Of a stretch of DNA of 64,000 nucleotides, positions 1 through 10,796 are shown piece by piece; within the stretch, counting starts at the first letter, position 1; each line of letters starts with the position of its first letter. The DNA is from Reticulitermes speratus (Eukaryota > Arthropoda > Insecta > Blattodea > Rhinotermitidae). The stretch is taken from NCBI GenBank assembly GCA_021186555.1, contig JAJKFL010000013.1, forward strand, positions 31,452,743 through 31,516,742. Reading direction: 5' to 3'. The notes under the pieces are model-generated. The model made no database searches. It was given only the letters and a program-made list of their open reading frames with translations, and was not told where the DNA came from. The position numbers and the translations under genes are program-made.

Positions 1-45
1 GACAGAATTAAAAGATTGTTCTCTTATCTAAAACTTCCGGATAGT

Positions 46-200
46 CTCCGGTGTCGACCCAGATTACCCAGTGAGTACCGGTAGTATAGTGTCCAGGGCG
101 AGACATTCACCACTCATGTCCACCTAGAGTCGAGGTTATGAACGACAGGAGTTATTCTACTCCCCTATAAACATTCACGGCTTGGACAGGGGCAAATGCA
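46..200 (+). mobile_element. SINE-A fragment, 3' half
   Basis: Matches the 3' half of the SINE-A copy at 6323-6660: the cCCAGtgagtaccgg stretch, the 'tccacctagagtcgaggtta' stretch, then the 'tattctactccc' end. The tRNA-like head is absent, so it is truncated. Diverged copy. Confidence 0.6.
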
Positions 201-299
201 CGTTTCCTCCCACTCTTTCTGCTTGCCCTCTGTCTTAATTTCCATGTCTTCTTCACTTCCTGCTTTATCTTGTTTCATGTAGGCTGGCCCAATATTTTC

Positions 300-524
300 A
301 TGTCATTCACTCATACCTCAGTCTGTCTTACGACAAGCCCATAGACTCTGCCACAGCGAGTTCCCACTGAGTGCGATCTAGTGCTTCCTCCTTCCATTTT
401 AAGTATCATCTTATATATTTCCTTAAGGTCATCCAGTAGCTGCTTACGTCTTCTTCCTCGTCTTCCTGTCACCTCTATCCTTCCATCTATCTTTCCCTCA
501 TTAACCTGTTTTAGAAAGCAGTTG
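300..524 (-). mobile_element. NLR-1 non-LTR retrotransposon 3' end
   Basis: Read on the minus strand this is the C-terminal tail of a reverse-transcriptase ORF (residues like RRGRRRKQLLDDLKE..YWKLKEEALD..LW) followed by the GAATGA-type tail at the low-coordinate end. It is 5'-truncated, as is usual for target-primed insertions. At least six further copies occur in the window. The clade (RTE/CR1/Jockey-like) cannot be decided from this end alone. Confidence 0.75.
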
Positions 525-1275
525 ACTAGATTACATTACTCCACTGTAGGAAAATGGTGAGGTTATGTCTGACAAGTTCTAGATAGAGTGCACGTGTACT
601 AGATTGCACTACTCCTCTGTAGGAAAAAATGTGAGGTTATGTCTGACAAGTTCTAGATAGAGTGCACGTGTACTAGATTACATTACTCCTGTGTAGGAAA
701 AAGGTGAGGTTATGTCTGACAAGTTCTAGATAGAGTGCACGTGTACTAGATTGCAGTACTCCTCTGTAGGAAAAAAGGTGAGGTTATGTCTGACAAGTTC
801 TAAATAGAGTGCACGTGTACTAGATTGCACTACTCCTCTGTAGGAAAAAGGTGAGGTTATGTCTGACAAGTTCTAGATAGATGCACGTGTACTAGATTAC
901 AGTACTCCTCTGTAGGAAAAAAGGTGAGGTTATGTCTGACAAGTTCTAGATAAAGTGCACGTGTACTAGATTACAGTACTCCTCTGTAGGAAAAAAGAGA
1001 GGTTATGTCTGACAAGTTCTAGATAAACTGCACGTGTACTACTTTACAGTACTCCTCTGTAAGAAAACAGTGAGGTTATATCTGACAAGTTCTAAGTAAA
1101 GTGCACGTGTACTAGATTACACTACTCCTCTGTAGGAAAGAAGTGAGGTTATGTCTGACAAGTTCTAGATAGAGTGCACGTGTACTAGATTACACTACTC
1201 CTCTGTAGGAAAAAAGTGAGGTTATGTCTGACAAGTTCTAGATAGAGTGCACGTGTACTAGATTACATTACTCTT
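525..1275. repeat. 73-bp tandem satellite, ~10 units
   Basis: Unit starts (ACTAGATT) fall at 525, 598, 672, 745 and so on, giving a period of 73-74 bp. Each unit carries 'gaggttatgtctgacaagtt' followed by GTGCACGTGTAC, which contains the palindrome CACGTG. Units differ by scattered substitutions and 1-2 base indels. It directly abuts the NLR-1 end. Confidence 0.95.
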
Positions 1276-1554
1276 CTGCAGGCAAAGCAACAACGAACTA
1301 CTAAGCGTTCAGTGTGTTTGTCCCTGTGTTTAATTAAGACTCCGAAGACTGAATTCCATCTAAATAAAACACGCATATTCAGTTTCTGTCGCACAGAAAA
1401 CACTCGCCGTCTCCATTACAAAGACCAGTCTGTTAATGCTATTTAGGAGGACAATGGAAGTTGTCTGTGAGACGCGTTGGAAGACAAACGCAATGTGTAG
1501 GCTAAACACCGAGTTTTACGTGTTACAGCAGGTGGCACAGTCATCACTCGGCTT
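1276..1554. other. Unassigned sequence
   Basis: No coding frame, tandem repeat or match to other repeats in the window was seen. Confidence 0.4.
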
Positions 1555-1740
1555 TGAAAGGTTAAACACATCGCTATAAAGCCCCATGATGGTTTCTTAA
1601 CCTCGGCACTAAAAGTACGTAAGAGATGTGCTTCACGCCCCAGCCGACTGATCCCAGTGTAAGGAGGTACAGGAACACATTGAATATGAGGCTGAGTGAG
1701 CCCACAGAGTCGGTCTGGGCGCTTTGGCTAAAAGGAACAT
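1555..1740 (-). mobile_element. SINE-A fragment, diverged
   Basis: Minus-strand SINE-A body: 'cttaacctcggcacta', then 'cttcacgcccc' and 'gaatatgaggctgagtgagc', in the same order as the copies at 12385 and 41905. The tRNA-like head is missing. Confidence 0.6.
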
Positions 1741-1759
1741 CTCTGGCCATGTGGTAAAT

Positions 1760-2228
1760 CAGTGGTTCCCAAAGTGGGCGGTACCGCCCCCTGGGGGGCG
1801 GTGGGATTACCGAGGTGGGAATTAATAGGTACGAGAGGTGGAAGGGAGCGCTGTTATTATCACAGGGGGGCGCTAGTAGGCAAGTAGTCCATTTATTTTT
1901 ATAATAAAATTCAAATAAAGCAATTTGTGTTAAAAATTAAAAAATGAACTAAACTTCTTAGCATTTTAATTTATGAATCTTATTCAAGCACATATTATTT
2001 TTAATAAACTATTGCTAGATGAATTATTGTTAATCACAAAAAATTTTAATTTATAAACTAACACATAAAATATTAAGTTTAACTCTTATAATTTTATTTT
2101 AAACGATTAAATATAAAATAAAAGTGGAAACAAAAGGGCAATTATGTTTTTAAAAAAGGTAGGGGGGCGCTGTCGGCGTGTTTATGGAATCAAGGGGGCG
2201 GTGGACCGAAAAAGTTTGGGAACCACTG
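1760..2228 (+). mobile_element. Non-autonomous hAT-type MITE
   Basis: A 469-bp element with ends CAGTGGTTCCCAAA and TTTGGGAACCACTG as terminal inverted repeats. It is flanked by an 8-bp target duplication with one mismatch (tggtaaat at 1752-1759, tcgtaaat at 2229-2236). GC-rich subterminal blocks surround an AT-rich core. TIR sequence and 8-bp duplication are diagnostic of hAT elements. No transposase. The sister copy at 26707 is in opposite orientation. Confidence 0.9.
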
Positions 2229-2236
2229 TCGTAAAT

Positions 2237-2470
2237 GAACCACGATTGCTCGGTCGTCCAGTCGGCAGCACAGTCGCTGTACCAACTGAAGTCTCTTAAC
2301 CTGCATGGCGACTGGAAGGCAATGTCTTGCAGACAACTGGTCGGTGTTGTCTCAGCAATCCTCAGAGGTGACAACCTGGTCCCCCAGACATGGTGCAGAT
2401 TTGCCCCGGCGATAAGCAGGAGGGAAACGGGATCCTGTACGCTATAATTCTTAGACAATGGCGTCACATG
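2237..2470. other. Unassigned sequence between two elements
   Basis: Moderately GC-rich. Small open frames on both strands are not recognisable as any protein. Confidence 0.4.
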
Positions 2471-2801
2471 CGAGATATCACTGATGTGTATTTGGGACTT
2501 TATCCATCGTCAATGATTACACAAACACTAAAGTGATTCACAGTCTTTGCTGATTTAATACCAAATTACTCAAGTTTACGGAAAGCAAGAAACACACCTC
2601 GTCCATACCGTTTATTTAATTTTACACCATTGTCTAATAATTATGGTGTACAATTAATCAACAGGTTTGGACGCGGTGTGTTTCTTGCTTTCCATAAACT
2701 TGATAAGTTTGGAATTAAATCAGCAAAGACTGTGAATCACTTTAGTGTTTGTGTAATCATTGGCGATGGAAAAAGTCCAAATACATATGAGTGATATCTC
2801 G
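2471..2801. mobile_element. Foldback/inverted-repeat element
   Basis: Starts CGAGATATCACT and ends AGTGATATCTCG. The arms run ~130 bp each (for example 'cacaaacactaaagtgattc' against its complement near 2740) around an AT-rich centre near 2640. No coding capacity. It could be a MITE or head-to-head truncated retro-ends. Confidence 0.75.
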
Positions 2802-3016
2802 AATGGAACTCTGCTTCACAAAAGTGACATATTGTTGCCCCAGTTCACAATCCGTGGTCCGCGTACCCTCGCTATAATTCATTTATAATGAACATAAAAT
2901 GAATGCCTAAGAGATGCCAGACAGGTGTCAATATAATAGCGGCAGGGTTAGAGGCAGACAGAAAATCAGTACTTCAACGCCGACGTTGAATTATTCTAGC
3001 GTCTATAGGACACTAA

Positions 3017-3251
3017 CATCTTGCGTAGGAATTGCCTTCTAAAACACGATATTGAAGTAAAGATAGAAGGATAGAAGTGATGGGAAGACGAGGAAGAATA
3101 CGTAAGCAGCTACTGGATGACCTTAAGGAAACGAAAGGATACTGTACATTGAAAGAGGAAGCACTAGATCGCACTCTGTGGAGAACTCGCTTTGGAAGAG
3201 GCTATGGGCCTGTCGTAAGACACACTACAGAATGAATGAATGAATGAATGA
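3017..3251 (+). mobile_element. NLR-1 3' end
   Basis: Plus-strand copy of the NLR-1 terminal reading frame remnants (lysine/arginine-rich linker, then the WRTRFGRGYGPVVR-like peptide), ending in five AATG-type tail repeats at 3230-3251. 5'-truncated. Confidence 0.85.
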
Positions 3252-3394
3252 GGACCCCGACTGTGACACTGACAATGTACAGAGAAAGTACGGGGAAAAA
3301 GTTAGCAAATGTTTTGTTAAACCATCAGCTTACTGTTAACTAGGTTACACAGTGTTAATTAATTTATTTAATTTATTGGAGGGCCCCGCAGCAG

Positions 3395-3649
3395 ATGCTA
3401 CGGAAGCACCGCAGTCTTCAAGGCTTATTGTGCAACCCTGTGATGAAGATGATCAGTTTCTCTCCATTCTTCCGTGTAATGGAGCACCGGTGGAATGAAA
3501 TTGACAGGGGAAAGCCGAAGTACTCGGGGGAAAAACCTGTCCCGGTGCCACTTTGTCCACCAAAAATTCCACATGGACTGACCCGGGATTGAACCCGGGC
3601 CTCCGCGGTAAGAGGCCGACGACTAACCGCCTGAGCCATGGCACGGCCT
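3395..3649 (-). mobile_element. SINE-C, tRNA-derived
   Basis: On the minus strand the head starts at ~3649 with an A-box-like tggctcaggcgg and a B box GGTTCAATCCC, like a tRNA but without a convincing cloverleaf and not intact. It is followed by a ~180-bp body. Other copies lie at 31287-31450 and, partially, 45285-45490. The head looks capable of recruiting Pol III. Confidence 0.75.
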
Positions 3650-3654
3650 TTATA

Positions 3655-3840
3655 CAGTGTTAAAGCGTCAGATTATTGTGAACTAGGCTTTACAGTCACT
3701 GATATAATCTTTTTCTCAGTCACTGGTGCCCAGTAACTGAGAATAGCTCTAAGGGGTCCACTAGTGTAGGTGCTTTCTCTACCTGAAGGCGGAAACAGAG
3801 TCGGCTTCCGAAACGTCGTGAATCACTAAAAATTAGATAA
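3655..3840 (+). mobile_element. Penelope-like LTR remnant with decayed hammerhead
   Basis: At 3782-3826 the order CTGAAGG, a GGAA..TTCC hairpin, GAAAC and GTCGTG resembles the hammerhead core seen in better copies. The ninth core base (A to G) and the cleavage triplet are altered, so it is expected to be inactive. Confidence 0.45.
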
Positions 3841-4133
3841 TTGACAAAGTCCAAAAAAAAAAGAAGATTATGTCAGTGAGCCAAACGCAATCGTCAGAGC
3901 AATGTGAACTAGGCTTTAGAATTCACAAATTATATAATATAAATAATAGATATATATAAGTAATGATATAAAATTTAGGCTTTAGAACTTTGCATCTAGT
4001 CCCCGTGTCATGTCGCCAGTGACCCAGTTACATAACACGGCGGTAAGCACGTGGACACACTCCTGTCGGTGTACCGTCGCGCCCCTGCACGTGTCCTTAA
4101 CTCTGGCCGCTCGGGAATTTCATTGATGATTTC
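3841..4133. other. Unassigned sequence
   Basis: Low-complexity A/T patches and a short GC-rich part near 4060-4110. Nothing recognised. Confidence 0.4.
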
Positions 4134-4565
4134 AGCCGGGTGCGCACCCAGAATTTTTCAGTGGGGGAGGGGTGGGCTAACATTGGGGCTATAGATGTTT
4201 GATTTTTAAAAATATGTTTTACGAGGTAAATGTTATGTCGTTAAGTATAACTGTAACATAACGCTGTTTGCAAATGCATTTATATACATAAAAATATAGC
4301 TATATGTTCCATAACTCACTCGCCTAATTTGAATCATAAATTATAATCTTCTTGGTTTTCTTAATGTCATCAAAGATATCCTACGTTTTTTTATTTTATA
4401 TTACCAAATGCTAATAAACTAGTCATCAGCCGATTTAAGTGGCTTATTTAGGCTGAAGGGTAAATCAGGTGAACTGTTTGATACCATTATCTCTACAAAA
4501 TCTGTTTTTTTTATTTCAACTTCGGGGGGGGGGGGCGCAGCGCGGCAGCAACCCCCCCCCCCCCA
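4134..4565 (+). mobile_element. Interspersed repeat G, GTGCGCACCC terminus
   Basis: Begins near GGGTGCGCACCCAGA and shares an ordered set of blocks (acataacgctgttt, gttccataactcac, cttcttggttttctt, cagccgattt) with the inverted copy at 30810-31225. Non-coding. It ends in G and C homopolymer runs at 4526-4563. The superfamily is unknown. Confidence 0.65.
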
Positions 4566-5085
4566 ACTTTGCTGCTCTCCCGACTCCAGCGTTGTGACTT
4601 ACATCACCTCTGTGCACAAACCCCATGCCAGCCTCCGCTCAACCCATGGCTCGCAGGCAACTTGCTGCTCGCGAAGATATTTGAAATGAGTAAGCTCCTT
4701 TTAACCCTATCCCTATCAACGCCAAAACAGAACGCCGAAGCAATTTCGAAAACTCATGACCCGTTTGTTTTTGGAGCATACATTACATTACTAAGTCAAT
4801 TTTTAAAAATGTGCAAAAATAGCGACACCCCAGCCTAGGTTGTTCATTTTATTTTTATAGATTTTTTCCTGTTATTATCATCAGTATACATTATTGCACA
4901 AGACGTACAGACAGATACACGGGCAAGTTACTTACACGCATCTGTGTGCCGAACTACATGTTGCGCGCACACAGACCAAATTTCGACGAAGTTGCCCTAA
5001 CATGTGAAAGGTTGAGCAGGACTGATCTAGACCTATTCGTAATTGTAAAAATATAAATATGTAACATTACATAGGGGGGGGGGGG
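4566..5085. other. Unassigned, possibly transposon-derived
   Basis: An open frame of 89 codons (4569-4838) resembles no protein I can name. The segment ends in 'ggttgagcaggactgatcta', which is reminiscent of a hAT terminus but unpaired here. Confidence 0.3.
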
Positions 5086-5342
5086 GCAAGCGGGTTCGAT
5101 CCCCGATGGTGTCATTGAAATTTTTCATTGACATAATCCTTCCGGTCGCACTATGGCCCTGGGGTCGACTCAGCCTCCAACAGAAATGAGTACCAGGAAT
5201 ATTTCCTGCGGGGCAAAAGCGGCCGGTGCGTAGGGCTGACAACCTTACCACCTTCATGTGCCGACTGTCTTGAAATCTAGGATCCTCAACTTCCTGGAAC
5301 CCTCAGGGCCTGTCCAGGCCTATAATGGGATTGCTTTACACG
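5086..5342 (+). mobile_element. SINE-A, head-truncated copy
   Basis: Starts at the B-box region (GGTTCGATCCC) and contains the family body and the 3' end 'cctggaacc..cagggcctgt', also seen at 6600-6650. The A box is missing. Confidence 0.75.
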
Positions 5343-5920
5343 ATTACATAGAAAGCATGGAATATGTATGTCGTAGCCTATTTCAAAATACTTTCCAGTA
5401 ATCGCTGGAAGTACTCGGCAAAGCACGAAAATGCTCCGTAAAGCCAAGGTATATACTGCGAGAAGCTTAAGTACAAGCCAGAAGACGTTACCGCTGAGCT
5501 AACCTGTAATACTGTGGCAGCGTTAGTTCTAATCAGTCCACTATAACACACATTTTAAAGAGTGCTTGCTATTTACCACGAAATTTTAACACTTCGCCCG
5601 ACTGCTGAAAGCACCAACCATTTTTACATAACATGTAAAATAACACGCCATAGTTAAAATGAGAACAATGGTAGAATTCAATTGTTTTTTCGAGCGCAAG
5701 CCTCAATCCCGTGTGAAGTTGGCAGAAGAGCAGCACAAGTGCATCGTGCTTGATGCATGAGGATTCAACGAAAGCTAGCAGCAAAACAGGATAAAAGTCA
5801 CCAACTGCAGGCCAACAGCCAGACTGGAACACAGTGAGTGCAGTTGCTTTAAGTGTGGGTGCATACACGCACATACGTTTACATATGTATATAATGCTCT
5901 ATTATACATATAATGTATAT
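5343..5920. other. Unassigned sequence
   Basis: No recognised repeat. A minus-strand open frame (5569-5874) has no family features. Confidence 0.4.
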
Positions 5921-6187
5921 ATTCATTCTGTAGTCTGTCTTACGACAGGTCCGTAGCCTCTTCCAAAGCGAGTTCTCCACAGAGTGAGATCTAGTGCTTC
6001 CCCTTTTAATTTCCAGTATCTTCTCTTTTCCTTAAGGTCATCCAGTAGCTGCTTACGTCTTCTTCATCATCTTCCCGTCATTTCTATCCTTCCCTCTAAC
6101 TTTCCTTCAATCACGTGTTTTAGAAGGCAGTTTCTAAGCAAGATGTGACCAATCCAGTTAGCCGTTCTTCTTTTTATTGTATGTAAC
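5921..6187 (-). mobile_element. NLR-1 3' end
   Basis: Same terminal peptide remnants as 16780-17060 on the minus strand, including the NWIGHILLR-like stretch at the high-coordinate end. 5'-truncated. Confidence 0.85.
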
Positions 6188-6322
6188 TATAAGCCTAAAA
6201 ATGTGCCTTTGTTAGGACCAAAAAATCACACTTTAATTATGTAATGCGCTCTATAACATTGCACAAAATATCTTGCCTATACATACATTTTTGAGAATGA
6301 GGTAGTTTACATATCACAGTGT

Positions 6323-6660
6323 GGGCCGGGATAGCTCAGTCGGTATAGCGACTCGCTACGGGCTGGACGGTCCGGGGATCGAATCCCGGTGGGGGGCGAG
6401 ATTTTCCGCACCCGTCCAGACCGGCCCTGGGGCCCACACCCAGCCTCCTATACAATGGGTACCGGGTCTCTCTCCCGGGGGTAAAGCAGCCGTGGCGTGG
6501 AGTTGACCACCCACCCTCATCTAGTGCCAGGGTTAAAGAAAGAGCAGAGCTATACCTCTACTCCCCCTCTGGGCCTTCGAGGCCTGTTCTAGGGATCCTC
6601 AACCTCCTGGAACCCTAGGGCCTGTCCAGGCCTGTATAGAGACTGCTTTACCTTTATTCT
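6323..6660 (+). mobile_element. SINE-A, near full-length
   Basis: tRNA-derived head with an exact A-box consensus TAGCTCAGTCGG (6332-6343) and a near-consensus B box GGATCGAATCC (6376-6386). A ~250-bp unrelated body follows and ends 'cctggaaccctagggcctgt'. This is the best copy in the window. Others: 1555, 5086, 9318, 12385, 13335, 21135, 28365, 40950, 41905. Confidence 0.9.
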
Positions 6661-6949
6661 AACCAACAAACCCACACTAACTAACCCGTAGCTACCGTTC
6701 GCTTGCTCGCGCTCTCTGCCAATAGCAACTGTGCATTTTTCATGGCTTGGCATTGTGATATTGTCTTCACGGAGCTCACTTCTAATCAACATGTTTGTCT
6801 TTGATATTCTGCAAATTCCTCGTGGGTGAAGCCAGATTTGTAGTGGGCGCAGTGCATATACACTTACCACCCCCATGGCTACAGGCCTGATCAACTCTGT
6901 CTATGCACAGCATCATTAACGCACAAAGGAGGCATAAAAGTAAAATTTC
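6661..6949. other. Unassigned sequence
   Basis: Nothing recognised on either strand. Confidence 0.4.
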
Positions 6950-7405
6950 ACGCATTGTTAATTACGAAAAACGACTATTAGCCTCGTCATGTCTGCAGGT
7001 CCGTCTGCCTGTCCGCATGGTACAATTCGGCTCTCATTGTACGGATCTTCATGAAATTTTATATTTGAGGATTTTTCGAAACTCTATAGAGAAAATTCAA
7101 GTTTCATTAAAATCTGACAAGAATAACGGGTACTTTACATGAAGACCTACGTACATTTATGATATCTCGCTTAATTCTTCTTAGAATGAGAAATGTTTCA
7201 GATAAACTTGTATAGAAAATTAAAAAGCATATTTTACGTTCAATAACTTTTTTCTGAAAATCTTCCCGTTTAGGAGATGATGTGTAAATAAATGGTACAG
7301 CCAGACAGGCCACAGATGACAATACAATACGGCGCAGAAAATATGCAAATTACATAGCAGATAACTAATACAAGTATACAGACACACACTTATAATATTG
7401 AATAC
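6950..7405 (-). mobile_element. Interspersed repeat E
   Basis: Minus-strand copy of the repeat at 9905-10430. It shares the block 'ttctcattctaagaagaa', the block 'gatatcataaatgtac', one copy of the 72-bp motif core (agattttaatgaaactt) and the 'gacagacggac' block. Non-coding. Termini unresolved. Confidence 0.75.
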
Positions 7406-7929
7406 TCACTGCTTCATAATTCATTAACGCCGTCTGATCTCTTAAAATGTTTTAAGGCAATACAAAAACTGAGAAACTGCACAACGACTTATCTATCATT
7501 ACGACCTGCTCAGCCAAGCCGTACGTCTAAAGCAGACCACAAGCAAACGAACATTATTTTGTTTCAATGCAGCATCGGCCACTTTACCTGAAGACCTACG
7601 TACGTTGTTTTGTTGCCGGCGACATAAGTTTGCCACAAAAACATTGTTGTGCAACACTCAATATTTCTATATATTTCACAGTGACATGTAGCTCAACACA
7701 CACAGAATGCACTGTTCTGTTTCCACAGCAAAAATGGTTACGCGAACGCGCCACAATGTTATGCTATACATACATTTCCCATCTTGTATACTTTGCCGAT
7801 AGAGGGCTGAGTCCAGGCTACGTTCAGAATTCTGTCATCCTTTCGCTGAGCCCCAGTGGGGCAAAGGGAACACTGTCCCTAGCAAGAAACGAACGCCGAA
7901 TTACTTTGATTTAAGCTTTGGTCTAATCA
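7406..7929. other. Mostly unassigned; short repeat E fragment
   Basis: Includes 'ggttacgcgaacgcgcc' at ~7736-7753, the minus-strand version of the repeat E GCGTTCG block. The rest is unrecognised. Confidence 0.45.
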
Positions 7930-8222
7930 CGAACTTTTCTGTAGTGTATAAAACCCGAAGGTTCTTTATCGTTTTCACAACAGCCCACCACTTGACTTGC
8001 CGCTATCCTGAATCACAAACATCAAGTCCACATGCCCCATACTATTTCTTTAAGATCCATTTTAATATTATCCTACCATCTATGCCTAGGTTCTCCGAGA
8101 CGTCTCTTCCCTTCAGATTTTCCGACCAAAATTTTGTACACGTTTCTAATCGCTTGCATGCGTGCTACGTACCCGAGCAATCTCAACCTCCTACATTTTA
8201 TCATCTTAAACATGTATTAGCC
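7930..8222 (-). mobile_element. NLR-2 non-LTR retrotransposon 3' region
   Basis: On the minus strand, decayed C-terminal ORF2 region: a [11 protein letters not shown]-like part, then the RWR..V.AVMNL terminal peptide. It is alignable base by base with 46925-47480. Heavily substituted. Confidence 0.7.
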
Positions 8223-8653
8223 TGTAGTAAAGCAGCATAAAGTGTAACGGGAGAGAATAAAACTCCTTCCCGATACCTGCCACACATTTTCTTCCTGTAC
8301 TGTGTGTGGCAATCCCGAGAGAACAGATTTCGAGCTCCAGTTCTTGCAGTTTACCCCAACGCTCATCACGTGAATAATGTGACGTCACGAAGCACCTGAG
8401 CGTGTCTCCAAGGCGACGCCCCCTCCCCTATCTCGAGCTCGGCCCTTACAAAATTACTCTTGTTTCGTCTTCTGGCCATTGCAGCCGCTGTGCCATCCAA
8501 CAATCGATCAACTCATACACACTGCGACTTGCTATTCGCGATCCGAATTCGGCGTGCGAGTTACGGACATTGTTGACCGTTATTACAGCCACCCTGAAGA
8601 AACAAATGAGGCCATTGCGTAAAGCATTTATGTTCAGTAATTGAGAAACAACA
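8223..8653. other. Unassigned sequence
   Basis: GC-richer than its surroundings around 8400-8470. No repeat or protein match recognised. Confidence 0.4.
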
Positions 8654-8654
8654 T

Positions 8655-8842
8655 AAGTCGAATCCGGTTATAACGACATCGGTTTATGCAACACCCCGTC
8701 TATAGCGTCAGATATTTTGCGGTAGCAATTAATTCATCACTGTTAACCACAAAATTCTACTCCTCGGTTATAACAACACTCGTTTATAACGACAACACAC
8801 AATATTCGGTCCCATTTATAACGTTATAACCGAGTTCGACTG
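8655..8842 (+). mobile_element. pogo/Tigger-like MITE
   Basis: TIRs of about 22 bp: (c)AGTCGAATCCGGTTATAACG at the left, complement of CGTTATAACCGAGTTCGACTG at the right. Flanked by TA. Internal GTTATAACAA blocks. The second copy at 41450-41634 is better preserved. The TA duplication and TIR form are typical of Tc1/mariner-pogo elements. Confidence 0.85.
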
Positions 8843-8844
8843 TA

Positions 8845-9317
8845 TTTTCATAAAAATATATGTATGTCGAGTCATATGACGTATGAAAATATCAAAGAAT
8901 TAATTTCAGAGTATACGTGCACTGCACAGTAATAATATGCAGTTGTTACGGGAACGATTATTGTTACGAAATGGTTGCCCATCATCATAACATTACTAGG
9001 TTCCATTGTAAGATCTGAGATTCTGTAGGTGTCAGAATGAACGGAATGATGTTCTGAGGTGTGACACCGTGTAGTCTGGTAAGACGACGTTTTACAGTAC
9101 CCAGTTTCTTCACCATGTTACGTACTCATAACTCGCATCTGCTGAAATGCTCGTTGTCTCGGGAGTTCTTGCTCAGAAGACGACCTTTGTTCAACTGGTA
9201 AGAAATTCCGCACCTTTTATGAAACAGTAAGGTTCATTACCGTTCTCACAACAGCCAGTTATGTCAACGGCCAACAGACTCCACTCCACAACCTCAAATA
9301 CTATTCTTGCACATACG
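8845..9317. other. Mostly unassigned; NLR-2 scrap
   Basis: At ~9205-9262 'ttcattaccgttctcacaac' on the minus strand is a short NLR-2 3' fragment. The rest has no recognised content. Confidence 0.45.
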
Positions 9318-9585
9318 TCTTAATATTATCCAGCGACTAGCTACGGGCTGGACGGTCTGGGGATCGAATCCCGAGGGGGTGGTAGAGATTTTCCGCACCC
9401 ATCCACACCGGCCCACACAGCGTACTGGTAAATGAGTACCGCGTATCTTTCCCGGGGGGGTAAAGCGGCCGGATCGTGGAGTTGACCACCTACCCACATC
9501 TAGCGACGAGGTTAAAGAAAGAATAGAGCTATTCCTCTATTCCCCCTCTAGGCCTTCACGGCCTGTTACAGGGCGAACATTAGCT
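9318..9585 (+). mobile_element. SINE-A copy
   Basis: B box GGATCGAATCCC, the body, and the end 'cctctattccccctctaggc'. The A-box part is truncated. Confidence 0.85.
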
Positions 9586-9704
9586 TTACCTGAATATGAT
9601 CCTCCGTGTGGGTCTTGCAAGTACGATGTGGCCTTCATGTTTCCCGACTAAAAAGTCGCACGTGTTTCTCAGTTATGTTTATTAGACGTTTTCCAATGTC
9701 ACAA

Positions 9705-9870
9705 CACCACCCAATGTTTCGGAAGCTGCATGTTTCAGTCTTCAGGTCGAGTAAGACTAACCTCTTATTGTTGTGAATCCAGTGTTACTTCATCTGAAGA
9801 CGGAAATAGATGGCTTCCAGAACGCTGCATGGTGTTGTGTGTTGTAACAATGGAAAAAGTCCTGGTAAAT
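9705..9870. mobile_element. Penelope-like LTR remnants, inverted pair
   Basis: Two decayed hammerhead-like motifs face each other. Minus strand 9712-9755: CTGAAGA then GAAACATT. Plus strand ~9790-9832: CTGAAGA, a GGAA..TTCC hairpin, then AGAACG in place of GAAAC. Both lack an intact cleavage triplet. Confidence 0.45.
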
Positions 9871-9904
9871 GTAACTGACAAAACTTACGTGAAACCACTC
9901 ACAA

Positions 9905-10430
9905 CAAGACAGGCAACGTACGTATAACGTAACACTGAGACGCGTTCGCGTAACCATTGTTGACGTAGAAAAGCAATAAGTATTATATATTCTGAGTGTC
10001 TGTCTGTAGCCTTAGTTATTCAGCATGCAAAGCGCATGCGTCGTATTATATTGTCATCTGTGGCCTGTCTGGCTGTACCATATTTTTCCACATTATCTCA
10101 TAATCGGCACGATTTTCGGAAAAACGTTATTGAACATAAAATGTGTGTTTTGGTTTTCTCTACAACGTTTGTCTGAAACATTTCTCATTCTAAGAAGAAC
10201 TGAGCGAGATATTATCATAAATGTACATAGGTCTTCATGTAAAGTACCAGTTATTCTAGTCAGATTTTAATGCAACTTGAATTTTCTGGGCAGATTTTCG
10301 AAAAGTACTCAAATGTCAAATTTCATGAAAATCCCTTCAGTGGAACCCGAGTTGTTCCATACGGACGGACGGACAGATACACATGACGAACTTAATAGTC
10401 GCTTTTCGCAATTTTGCGAACGCGCCTAAA
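9905..10430 (+). mobile_element. Interspersed repeat E, best single-unit copy
   Basis: Contains GCGTTCGCGTAACCATTG near the left end and GCGAACGCGCC at the right (an imperfect inverted pair). In between are the blocks shared with 21575-23585 and 39480-39775, and a single instance of the 72-bp motif. No ORF. Probably a non-autonomous DNA element, but the left flank is also conserved between copies, so the true ends are not settled. Confidence 0.75.
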
Positions 10431-10439
10431 AATTTTGTC

Positions 10440-10611
10440 TCCTTCTATCACACCCTTGCTACAGGCTCCGCTCGCCTCACAATACAAGTCATGATGCTGC
10501 GATTTCTTCCATCTTCCTGTCTCTTCCTCCCTGTTAGGTCTAAACATTCTCCTCAGCATCCCATTCTCAGACACGCTCAGACTCTGAGAGACAAAGCTTC
10601 CCTTACAGAAA
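10440..10611 (-). pseudogene. NLR-2 reverse-transcriptase C-terminal remnant
   Basis: Minus-strand translation gives LRE..RVSENGMLRRMFRPNR, with EEETGRWKK following. This parallels LREEHRLRVFENRVLRRIFG in the copy at 46925. Short and broken at both ends. Confidence 0.7.
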
Positions 10612-10796
10612 ACAGGAGTTATAAAACTATAGGCTTAGGTTTGTATACCGTCTTTCTAGACAGCAGACGATCAGACAAAAGACTGTTCCATGCCTTTTAA
10701 TGTCCTGACATCTGGTGAAGGTAGTAGCAAGCAGCTGAACACCGACAACACGAACTATGAACATTCCAAACACCCAGATGGGTGGAGAAACGTGTG
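10612..10796. other. Unassigned sequence
   Basis: Nothing recognised. Confidence 0.4.

Noticed and set aside
3578-3649. tRNA-like sequence on the minus strand
   Set aside because: A- and B-box-like motifs and a cloverleaf-like arm are present, but the sequence continues into a conserved SINE body repeated elsewhere, and the acceptor stem does not pair convincingly.
6321-6506. Frame encoding GIATRYGLDGPGIESRWG
   Set aside because: Translation of the SINE-A head, a frequent false gene prediction in insects.
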